Shown here: piece after piece, positions 39,201 through 51,658 of the stretch
How positions within the stretch are numbered: position 1 is the stretch's first letter
How the letters are laid out: every line of letters starts with the position of its first letter
From: Diprion similis
Lineage: Eukaryota > Arthropoda > Insecta > Hymenoptera > Diprionidae
Assembly (NCBI RefSeq): GCF_021155765.1
Contig: NC_060117.1
Location: forward strand, 5,298,001 to 5,362,000
Length of the DNA stretch: 64,000 bases
Reading direction: 5' to 3'
Made by a program: the position numbers and the translations under genes
Notes under the pieces: model-generated
Databases searched by the model: none
What the model saw: the letters and a program-made list of their open reading frames with translations, nothing else
Told to the model about the DNA's origin: nothing

Positions 39201-40703
39201 TGTATGAATAATTAACTTATTCGCTAAACTAGAATTCGCGATCATCGTGATAAATGGTCGACGATGACAAGATAAAAAAAAAAAAAAAAAAAAATTTTTT
39301 TTTTCAAGATAATCTTTAAGGATCAACGATGTGCCTGGGAAGTTGGTATGATTGGGAAAGACGGTGAGAGGCGGCACGAAGGTGGAATAAACATCACGAA
39401 ATTTCACTATTTCGTTACAAACGTTGAGTAACGCCATTCGAGGCTCGTTCCGTTGCCGTAATATTTCATCAATTCGAAACACGGATGAACTGCATCGACG
39501 TGCGATTATAGTTTAAGCGATTAATTGATTAAACATTTTTTCGATCAATCGATTAGTTGAGGTTAGTTTAGTTTCTCGATTAATCGATATTAATCGATGG
39601 GATCGATTCGTATACCGATCGAACTGTAGAATTTTTATGAGGCAACTTCGATGATCAATCGAGTAATCGAGATAAACGATTAATCGAAACCGTCGATGAA
39701 TCGAGTAATTGAGGAAAAAAAACAAAAAAAAAAAACAAAAGAGTGATAATCGATACCGTCGATTAATCGATTAATTGAAAAAAAAGAAAAGAAACGATTA
39801 ACCAAAATAGTCGATTAATCGTTTAGTCCGTCGATTAATCGATTAACTGAAAAATGATAACCGATTAACCGAAATCGTACTTTAATCGATGAATTGAAGA
39901 AAAAAAAAACAAACCGATTTACCGAAATCGTTAATTGATCGTTTAGTCGAAAAAACGATTAACCGATTAACTGTCAAAAAAAAAAGGAACCGATTATCCG
40001 AAATCGTCGATTAATCGATTAGTCTAAAAAAACGATCATTCGAAGCTATCGATTAATCGATCGATCGCAGATCAATAATATAACTGCATTGTAAAATGTA
40101 AAGTAAATCGTATTTTCACCGATTTTTCGATCTTCAATTTCCGGATCGATTAAAAATTCGTACCAAAGTATTTTACTACTAAAACTACGGATTATTACCT
40201 GCTCGGACAAGCGTTCACTTTGTATGTAATATTGAATCCGCTCATGTTGTAAGCTACGTCCGAATAAAAATGTAGCAGGGCGCTTCCGGAGTGTGCGATC
40301 ACTTCCGGCACCCTCCGGATGTGGTAGCCATCTTTGTACATTAGGCCCGAGAACACGCCGAGCAAAGGTGCGTTCACACTGTCCCCGTCGTATATGTAAA
40401 GATGATCCCAGCCGCATTCCGTAGCGAACTCCTCGATGTGCATCCTTATCGAGGAATTCGTACCGGTGTCTATAAGCCAGGAACATTTCACGTCTATTGA
40501 ATAGTTCCCGTTGCCGTCGTGAATGCTTCCCGATGGCTCAGTCAATCTGAAATATCGAAAAAAGAAAATAAACAATCAAACATTAACAATTATATTAAAA
40601 TAAGAACAACAATGTTTTCGAGTTAAGCACTTGGTACCCATGTTCTAGAAGTTCTGGATTGTTGTTAGCCAAAAAATACAGCTCTGGGTACGAAATTGAA
40701 ATG

Positions 40704-40738
<35 letters not shown>

Positions 40739-43700
40739 GAAAATTTTGTATTTGTTGTATTATTATTTCTTATTATAGTCATCTCGTACTGAATTATTGT
40801 TGGAACTATAACAATAATTTGATGTTGGTACAGCAATAAATTGATCGAGTGTTTTATCACGGATTGAGGGGGAAACAATTTTCGGACGGTTTCTAAGTAA
40901 ATTTTCAACGATTTTAAGCCGTTGAAATTCATTTTCAGACGATTCAAACTAATTTCAACGAGTTTCAAATGATTTCAAACCATTACAATATGATTACACA
41001 TTATTTAAAACTAATTTCAACGAGTTTCAAATGGTTTTAAACCGTTACAATTTCATTGCAAATAATTTCAAAATAATTTCAACGAATTTCAAATGATTTC
41101 AAACCGTTACAATATGATTACAACCTACTACAAAATAATTTCAACGAGATTCAAATGATTTCAAACCGTTAAAATATGATTACAAATTATTTCAAACTAG
41201 TTTCAACGAGTTTCAAATGATTTCAAACCGTTACAATATGATTACAAATTATTTCAAACTAGTTTCAACGGGTATCAAATGATTTCAAACCCTTACAATA
41301 TGATTACAAATTATTTCAAACTAAGTTCAACGGGTATCAAATGATTTCAAACCGTTACAATATAATTACAAATTATTTCAAACTAATTTCAACGAGTTGC
41401 AAATGATTTCAAACTGTGACAATATGATTACAACCTACTGCAAAATAATTTCAGACGAGTTTCAAATGATTTCAAACAATTACAATGTGCGTTACTAATG
41501 AAAAGTGCGCATTGAAATATTCTCTTTTTCTCAGACTTGTTTCTTAAAGGAAGTAAAAGATACGTTATTCATTGAAAAAATTTTCACATTAATAGCTCTG
41601 ATTAACCAATTTTTTTATTAAGTTTAATAATAAAGTAATATTTTATTTATGTATCCAAAAAAAAAAAAAAGGGATAAGTGTTTTCTAGAACAACCGATTT
41701 CGATTTACTTTTTTCGACGTTACGTTTACAGATACTAAAATAAATCGATTGTTAAAAATAAGTGATAATTAAGCCGAAAACCTCCTAAAAAAAAAAAAAG
41801 GGGGGGGGGGGGAGGGGGTGTGTGACTTTTGTCGCACCTTTTTGGCGAAGGTAAAAAGGTTGTCATTGGAGATGAACAAGAGTTTACCATGAACAGAAGG
41901 AAATATTGATTTTCTTGAGCGTGCAGAAGCGATGCAAACTGTTTAAACCCGATGGGAATATAAATGCACAAATGCAGCCGTGGCTTCCATCTCTCCTAGT
42001 GGTGATGGTGGTGGTGGTGGTAGTGGTGGTGATGGTGGTGGTGGGTGGATTGAACTGACAATGAGTTTTATTTCTCTCCCCTCGTGTCTCACGTGCGTCT
42101 TTGTTCAGGCGAGGGATTGCCGCTTCATCGTCATCTGCAGTTATCACACGTAATATTCCCGGTACAAACGAACGAAAACAATATGAATTGATCAAATCTG
42201 GCGATGAAGTAGCGTTAAGCCGTGTCGAATGGATATACATGCCGATCACCTTGAATACCAGGCAGCTGCAGCGCAGGGATTCATAAATTTAAAAAAAAAA
42301 TTTCTAAGCGAGATAAAAAAAGGAAATAAAAAACATTTTTATTCGTGTTTCAGGAATATCGTTTTTGAGTTTTGTAGTGTTTCGAATACAAAAAATCCAA
42401 AGAAATTCTTTATCAGTAAAGACGTCTTCAATAGTCCGGAGCATGGAAGGGGAAGAAATTTTTTTTTTTTTTTTTTCAAAAAATGACGACGATTTAAAAA
42501 AAAAAAAAAAAGAAGAATTTCTGCGCCCCTGTTTTTTGACCTTTTCAAATTTTTTTTTTTTTTTTTTTTTTCACATCCGTGCTTCCGACCATAGAGGGAT
42601 ATATATACAAAGAACATTTCAAACAAATTTCAAGTAAATCGGTCTATCAGAACTTGAGATAATATTTCAAACGTATCGACAAAAGTAGTTTCGACAAAAA
42701 CGTGTTTCAAGATTTCTTCCGGCCAGACTGGTTTAGTTGGAAAAATAACTGTGACTTCGAAAATAATTTGAATTTTCAAAAATCCTCTCAGAGACTTATT
42801 CTTAAAGGTAAAAACTTTGAAAATATGGAAAGAAAAGAAAATGGATTTTTTCAAATTTCTAGTCCAGAATACCTCTTTAACGGTCATTAAAATTTGACTA
42901 TAATTATAAACAAAAGTTAGGATATTGATGATTGACATTTCAAATTAACTGAAAAAATATGAAAAACTAGTAAATGCCTTCGTTTTTATTTTACGATGGT
43001 TTATTTTATTCAAAAGATAATTTTTTGAAGTCCACTTTTTTTCATTTTTTTTAATTTTTTTATTTTATTTTATTTTTTTTTTACAAGACTGCATTGATAA
43101 TGATTATATCATTGATAAAAGATACTTAATATTGAATAGACTACTGAGAAAAAAGAAAATCTGTCTCATTGATGTGTTTGAAAAAAAAAAAATAAAAATT
43201 AGTCGCTGAATAAAATGAGCCTCTAAAATCAAACGAATCTACAAGACTTTCAACTTGACTTTCAAGGCGATTTGAGACGAAAACTTTTCTTTATAATTCT
43301 AGTATTTTATATTCCTGTCTCTTTAAAGTAATCTTCACAGCTTACGAGTGTAATAATTTGATAAATTCACTCAACGTACAATTATATCGTAATAAAGTTA
43401 ACGATGAAAATTGTTAATTTCAGGCCAACCAGTCATCTTAATTATCAATAATGACTGTGTAGACGAGATACGCGTCACGTCGCGATAATATAACGGCTCT
43501 GATTCATTAGTAACCAGGGTATCCAGTTATTTGTGAAAACGTAAAAATTCGCTGAGAATTTCAGGTTTTTTTCAGACAAAAATCACATTGTTTATCCAGT
43601 TTTTGTTCTAGTGAACATAGTAAATAAAAAATGCAAGAATCATACGGACAAGAATATTCTATATTTGACTAGAGCACAGCTCATTGTGTGGCGAATTAGT

Positions 43701-44190
43701 TAGAATTCGCTAGCACGAACAATTTTCAAGAAATCAAAGCTTGGTTCACGACCATTGCCTGAAAGTTGAAAGAAAAAATTTTTTTCTCCTCACCAAATGG
43801 TTAAATTTTTACGAACCAAGGATGAAAATTATTATATTCCATATACGACAATGAAATTCCCAGAGATTTCCACGTTTTTTTTTTTTTCCAAGGGATATGA
43901 AATTCCCTGAGAATTGCCTGATTCCATAATATCCATGAATTATACTCTTGAATACCATTCCTCGACCACCTCCTCTCGACCTTGGGAATATCTGATAAAA
44001 GGTGTGAAACCCGATTGACGATAATTTAAATGTTATTCTAATTATTGTATCATTTGTTTAATGACATAAGTCTTCAGGCGTTATCTTTTATTTTTGGATT
44101 TAATATATTGAACGGTAACGAAATTAAATCGATAAAATTCTCTGTAAGAAGATGAAATTGGCGGTTAGAAAATTTTGTTTTTATCTTCGA

Positions 44191-44232
<42 letters not shown>

Positions 44233-44738
44233 TTTTTAAGTTTTCTGAATTTTCGTTAATTTCAATTTAAACAATTGCGTTTCAACGATTTTTAGAACGT
44301 TTGCAAAAAATGAAAAGAAGATAAAAAAAAAAGGATATCGATCGATCATCGAGTATAATACGAATAAAAGTAAGTTTCTTTTTTTTTTTTTTTCTAAATT
44401 GAATGCTATATTCTACACAACATTCGTTTTCCAAAAGAAAAAAAAAAAAAAAAAACAAGAAAACTTCCCATCGTAAGAAAGAATCGTAAGAATAATTTCA
44501 TTGCAAAGTTTGATTGAATGAAATAATGTAATTTTTAGATTTTCTTTTTCAAATTTCACGTATTGTTGAATAATGAATGGATAAACAAAATATTGTAAAA
44601 AAAAAAACCTTGTCGAGCGATATTGCGACATTGGAATAACAATGAAGGCCGTTTTGCCGCAGAGAAAAACAATTATTCTTTTACACAAATTGCGATTTTA
44701 ATCAAGTAGATACATTATGATGATGATGATTATTATTA

Positions 44739-44772
<34 letters not shown>

Positions 44773-45665
44773 CATACTAAACGGTGTGCTGACCTTTTCA
44801 GGAAAAATCATACACCGTGAATTTGAACTTATAATAATGGGAAAAAGGTCATCATGGTTCGAATACCGATCCACGAACATTTGAAAATTTCAAAACATAT
44901 ATGGGGTATTCCGTGCCAATTCGACCAGTGTTAAACCCCGATCATCTCAAGATCGTTTCATGTTTTTTTCCTAACAATCTACTCGGTGAAAAACACGGCC
45001 CGAATCTTTTGTCATAGAATTGTATTTAACGTATTTATAATATAGGGCATTCCATGCCAAATTAACAGCCCATTAACTTCACCCTTTTCGATTTTGATCA
45101 TTTTTTAGTAGGTATGATATTCTTACCGACTCGAAAGATTCTCGGGAATTTTCGAAAAATTTTCTCTAACCACTAGACAAATTTATCGAAACCAATTTCA
45201 AAAAGGTCTTTTTTAAGAATCTGAAAAAATTCACACTCGTCTCTGTGAATCAAAATTTGACTTTTCAGCATCACGCGATAACGGGATCTTAATTTTCACC
45301 GCAAGTTTTTAGTTTTTACGCATCGGAATAGTTTTTGTTTTTTTTTTTTCTTCAAATTTTTATCATGATTTTTTTATATGCGCCTCGAACTGAACAAATT
45401 CCTGAATCATACAAGATTCACAATTTCGTGATCTGTTGGAGAAAAAAAAAAATCAACAAAAAACTCCGATTTCGGCATAGAAAAAAAAAACCAAAAAAAA
45501 CAAAAAAAAAAAAAAAAAACATCAAACAATGAGATCAAATTATCGCTGGGTGTTTAAAGATCACATATCAAATCACAGAACGAGTGTGATTTTATTTTGC
45601 CAGATATTAGAAAAGGGAAACGAAAAAATTCAAAATTCACCGGCTGGTAAAAAAATGAAAATGTG

Positions 45666-45696
<31 letters not shown>

Positions 45697-48600
45697 CCGT
45701 GCGATACTTTTGATCCGGTACGAAAATCGTAATAAAAAAAAAAAAAATGATGAAAATCTATGAGGACGTGAGGTACGTGGGCTGCTAATTTGACATGGAA
45801 TGCCCTGTATTTTAACCTGCGCGTTTGCCTGCAGAGACAGAAATCATTCGGGCTGTCTATTCGGCACAATGTCGTCTCTAATCTAGCACAAACTTTGCCA
45901 TGGATGTAACAACGCAACGTGGCGAATGCAGACCCTGAACTCCCGTCGAGCTATTTAATTTTCTAGGTAGGTGGTGGTAGGTGGTAGGTGGTAGGTGTGG
46001 AGTTCAATACGCTTTGTAATAACGAGAGACAAAAGCAGCAGCAGCAGCATAATAATATCAATTTTCTCCATTATGTATATCACGTGACAAAAGTTAAATT
46101 ATTATTATATATTTATATACGCAAATTGTTTTTAATGAAATTGAATTTTTCAAAGCCCCCGTTTATTAGTTTTATATACCGCAACAGCTTCTTATTCTTC
46201 TTCTTCTTCTTCTTCTACTTCTTCTTCTTCTTTTCCTCCTTGTCTTAATAAACTTCCATATGTGTTATATGTATATATATATATTCTATTAATAACACTT
46301 CGTCATCCGTTCCTTAAAGTTACGTTACATGTATATATATATATATATATATTGCGATTTCTCTCTCTGTTGTCGGGATATTGATATTGATTAAATATTG
46401 AGAGAAAAAAGAAAAGAAAAGAAAAAAAAAAAAAAAGAAATCGTTTTTTATACGCAGTTTTATATGGTTATTCCGATTGTTTTTTATTTTTTATTTTTTT
46501 TTCCCAACGTTTAATATAGTTAGTATTGAAAGAAAATTTTGATTTTGATTATGTTTGTCGATACTAAATTTTTCAGCTATTACGACGGTAAAATTTATTG
46601 GTTAGTTTTACAATTTTTTTTTTTTTTTAATTTTTCATCATAAATCACTTCTCATCACAATTACTCAAGATAGATTCTTACATTGAAATCGGTTTAAAAT
46701 TGTTGAAAATCGTGCTTGGAATCACTTTGATTCCAATCGATTGGATTTATTTGGAATTATTTTTTAAACGATTTTTTTTAATCATGCGAAACAGATCGAA
46801 ACTAGTTGAATATAAATCGTTTGAAACTTCTTGAAATTTAATTTGAACAATTTTTAATAATTTTGTAACGGTTTAAAGTTAATTGAAACCACTTAGAAAT
46901 CACTTCGGATTCGTTGAAATTAGTTTATAACTGTTCGTAATCATTGTAGAACCACTCTAAACTATTTGAAAGCATTTAGAAATTGTTAAAATTAGTTTAA
47001 AATATTTTATAATCAATGTGTCAACATTAAAAATTACTTAGAAGTCATTTGAAACGGTTTGAAATTAGTTTAATCATTTCAAAACTCGTTGAAGTTAGTT
47101 TGAAACTTTTCGTAATCGTATAAAGACCACTTGAAATCGTTTGAAACCGCTTGGGAATCGTTGAAATCAGTTTGAAATAGTTTGAAATGAATTTCTAACC
47201 GCTTAAAGCAGCTCAGAAATAATTTGTAACTCTTTGAAATTAGTTTCAAACTGTTTTTAATCATTTTAAAACCACTTGAAACCTTTTGGGAATCTTTGAA
47301 ACTAGTTCAAAGTAGTTTGAAATGAATTTCTAACCGCTTAAAGCAGCTCAGAAATAATTTGTAACTCTTTGAAATTAGTTTCAAACTGTTTTTAATCATT
47401 TTAAAACCACTTGAAACCTTTTGGGAATCTTTGAAACTAGTTCGAAGTAGTTTGAAATGAATTTCTAACCGCTTAAAGCAGCTCAGAATTAATTTGTAAC
47501 TCTTTGAAATTAGTTTCAAACTGTTTTTAATCATTTTAAAACCACTTGAAACCTTTTGGGAATCTTTGAAACTAGTTCGAAGTAGTTTGAAATGAATTTC
47601 TAACCGTTTAAAGCAGCTCAGAAATAATTTGTAACTCTTTGAAATTAGTTTCAAACTGTTTTTAATCATTTTAAAACCACTTGAAACCTTTTGGGAATCT
47701 TTGAAACTAGTTCGAAGTAGTTTGAAATGAATTTCTAACCGTTTAAAGCAGCTCAGAAATAATTTATAACTCTTTGAAATTAGTTTCAAACTATTTGTAA
47801 TAATCCCAGCATTTAAAATGAATTTCTAACCGCTAGAAACCGTTTTTAAAATCACTCACAACCGCTGTTCTAAATGGTTTATCAATCGATTCAGTACAAT
47901 TTAATATCAAACATAGTATATTTGTTAATGACAGTTAAAAAAAAAAAGCAAACTAATGTTCAACTCGTACCCATATAACTGCATTTTCTTTCTCTAATTA
48001 AAAATACGAATAATTAGGAATTGTCCACAGTCAGTAAGTAAAACGCATGACTGTAAAAAAAATAAAAAAAAAATTTCTCAAAACTACATGCAACGACGAA
48101 GTTCAATCCCTGTAAATCCGTCTGATGATTATCTGACTTTGATCCAATAGAAAGCTGGTATTGTTAGAGGGCGTTACGTGAATGATAAAACCTTTGATAA
48201 TCCGGTTACAGAATTACGATCAAAAGGCACTGTGCATGGGTGCCTGCAGCACATGGCCATCGAAATCTGCACCACCACCACCTCCTCCTCCTCCTTCCTT
48301 CTCTCTCTCTCTCTCCCTCTCTCTCTCTCTCTCTTATTCTCTAGTGAATTTGAATTATTTATGAACTTTGGCAGGGGTAGCATCTTCTTCTTTCGAAAAG
48401 GAAGGAAAGACCCACTGCCTTATATATATATATATATAAATTTACATCTACATCATGCCCGAAGAAGCCACGAGTGACTCGCTTTATTCGACACCGGTTA
48501 CGTCATTCAGTCACGTAATATTTGCCAAACTCTTCTCCAATGTAAAGGGAATAACTTAATTTGTTAATAATAACCTTGGACCTTGGAAAAAATCTAGACA

Positions 48601-50014
48601 AACGTGTTGGTACTGGACTAATATGAAAATCAAAAAATCATGGACGACCTCTTTTCCGTCGTGAACACAACTCACAATCAGTGGTTCTCTTTCCATTATA
48701 TAGACTCGAGACCAATGAATCTTTTTAGTTAGTCTATTACGCGTGGTAACAGCCCACATTAGTCGTCGCTGCATGGTTATGTAGCTGTTAACTTGGTTAC
48801 ACCTATGTACAGGTCTAAATGGTCCAATTGTATGCTGCATTGTAAGCTGCATCAATGAATTGTTTGAATATAGTTATCTAGAATCTATGCGGATACGTAT
48901 AAACTTCGAAAAAAATTCTGGTTTTATCAAGAGTTTGAAATTTCTTTAATCTCATCCCTGACATCGAAATTTATCTTCTTTTTATACGCGTTACGTTTTT
49001 CATAGTATATTTGCTCTATTGTCGTAAAAATTTCATTCAAGTTTTGTATAAACAGTTGTTTTCTTTAGTTGTGAAATATAATGATTGCCAAAAATTCGGA
49101 CAAAACTTCAATCGCGTAGTTTTGCTACCTGTTATTTAAAAAATAAATTTTACATTCATACGCCAATAAAATATGAACTCAACAGATTTTCTCGGATCGT
49201 TTGAAATTATTTTTATACACGATATGATTTCTTTTTTCTAATATATATATTTTTTTTTTTTATTCTATTATTCAAAGGACCGCAACAGATGTAAGAATTT
49301 TCTTTTTTCTTCAAATATGCAAGATTGTAAAAATCGAATTTAAAATTATCGATATAAAAAGTATATATAAAAAAATATTGGATCAAAGTCGGATTTTCTC
49401 ATTCGTCGCAATGATCAGGAGGAAAAACTTTGTCGACGGGGGGGGGGGGGGGGGGGGGGGGGGGGTAGTAACTATTTCGCAATTTTATCGTGACTTTGAA
49501 CTAAGTTTTTCAAAATTTTCCTTTGATGTATTCGTATGAAAAAAAAAATGGGATTAAATATATAAAAGAGTGAATTTCTTAACGTTAATGTAAAGGATTT
49601 ATTATCGGGAAAAATCATTATTTCGCAAATGTGTAAGATCGTCTCGAATTGACTAATCTATTTCTAAAAAGTAAATCGTATTCAGATTTTGGAAATTAAA
49701 TTCCTTTAAACTCGTTCTAAATTTTCAAAACAAAGATTTTCATTTCAATATTTCGTTAAAACATTAACGTTACTAATTTCAATCTGGTCATACTATCAGA
49801 AGCGACAATAAATAAGCTTCGACCTTCAAGGAATGCCTTGGTATCCGGGACACTATCTTTGCCTCTCTTTCTCTCTCTCTCTCTTTCTCTCCTAGCATCG
49901 TTCGTCGATCCATGCGTCTCTGCAGTGCAAACGTCACTATACTAATTCCATTTACCGAGTTGGTTACCGTTATAACATCCTCTGTACGGTTAGGTAGTAA
50001 CTTATGTCAATTAA

Positions 50015-50053
<39 letters not shown>

Positions 50054-50816
50054 TCGTCTAAAACTATGCGGGGAAATAGCCAAATTCATCTAACGAAACT
50101 GAAGTTAGTAACTTCGACGTATGCCGGAACGATAAAAAAAAAAAAAAAAGAAAAAAAGAACCTCAATGTTTCGAAACTTTTGTTTATAATGATGATGATC
50201 TCGAGAGAGAGTTGAGTTTGCAAGTTGGCAATCATATTTAGCTTCGTTCGTATAATCCTATGTAAATATTTTTTTACTAGGTACCAAAAACGCGTCGAAT
50301 TTAAAAAAAAAAAACGCATCCAATAACGCGATTTGTCTGAAGTTGTTGATGGACGGGATTGATGCAATTGGACTTAGAAAGTTTTGAATTTTTTCTGTAT
50401 CTGATTAAACCGAATTTGGTACGATTAACTTCAGCAGCCAGCAGCAGCACCTCTAAAACCATTCTCTCACAACTTTTACTTTCTGTTCTCCTTTCGGACC
50501 AAACGATAACGGCAAATCCTTCCTAACTCCTTCAGCTAATCCCGTCTCAACCCCGCCATAAAAAAAAAAAAGAACAATAAAAAGAACAAGATATAGTACA
50601 ACAAATACATTTCAGCCCCAAGAAGTCTCGAAAAAGTTTTGTTAAAGAGGTTCCACACCATCTTGGCTGAAGATAATGCGAAAAACCTGAAACAAAAAAC
50701 TCTCGTTGACTACTATAGTTTTAGGGCAAGAATGGGTTCAACGGTAAAAAGTTTTGCTGAATTTCATAAAGAGTTCATTTCGAAAGTTTTATAACTTCAA
50801 AGCTAGTACTCTGAAT

Positions 50817-50847
<31 letters not shown>

Positions 50848-51627
50848 GAACCTGTTTCATCAGTGTTTGTGTATAAGGATACTGATTTTACTCGGTTTGT
50901 TTTACTTTTTCTTCAAAAAATTTTTGAACAATTTTTCATTTATCAGAAGCGCAACGGTGGCGTGTTTAGGTAAAAATCGCCAAATCGTATCCCTTATGAG
51001 TTTCAAAAATTTAACAAATCATTGTAAAGAAAATATAATTTTATTCCGAAAATTCAAATCACTGAAAAATGTTCTGAAATTGTTCAATAACAATTTTTTT
51101 TTTTTTTTATCGTTTATGATATATCGTTTCGTTAACGTTACTAACTTCAACCGCATAGAAATGTCGACTCCTAACCGGTTAGAAACATCTGGCATCCTTG
51201 TAATGAATCTTCTTTTCTAACCCACAGAATTTTAAGAACCACGTTCGGTTCCGCCAAATGCGGTATCAGATACGTTTAAAAGGAAAGAAAAGACGGAAAA
51301 AAAAAAAAAAAAAAAAAAAAAAACCAGAAAGAGTAGATCGCGTTGTAAACAAAACGGGTGTTTCCGATTTCTATGTTAAGCCCGTGAAAAATCACGAGAC
51401 TGAATTTAGATGCGTTTAACGTTAATCGAAAGGTTGAAATAAAAATCATTATTTCGCTCTTTTAGAATACCCAAAGAAATTGAATTTAAAAGTTCTGAGT
51501 TTATCGAAGCTGTGTCAAAAGTTTACTAATATTATCAAGTAATCCAAAAGTTGAAAAATAAAAAAAAAATTTTCACCAAATACGCATCACAGCTGCGTAT
51601 CGCTGCGAATTTCAGTCTGATAGAAAG

Positions 51628-51658
<31 letters not shown>

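Larger units (their letters stand above)
34886..40198. other. Attractin intron 2
   Basis: This intron of about 5.3 kb has many AAAGTTTTCC-type degenerate repeats (35080-35530), a TA microsatellite at about 36009-36052, an A-run of nearly 50 bases at about 36187-36235, a complete fold-back element (36716-37433), another TA run at about 38262-38287, and an ATTAATCGATTA-rich array next to exon 2. A GC-richer patch at 39310-39500 (minus-strand ORF starting MFRIDEILRQRNEP) is unexplained. Confidence 0.65.

Noticed and set aside
39195..39482. 95-codon minus-strand ORF in attractin intron 2
   Set aside because: Its N-terminal 60 residues look protein-like, but there is no recognised family, and including it between exons 2 and 3 is not needed because those exons join in phase.
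47307..47789. 160-codon minus-strand ORF made of 45-residue repeats
   Set aside because: It is the translation of a 135 bp minisatellite inside an attractin intron; the unit length divisible by three explains the open frame.
48178..48477. ORFs in a CCT/CT-rich region
   Set aside because: They are driven by (TCC)n and (TC)n microsatellites and exist in several frames at once.
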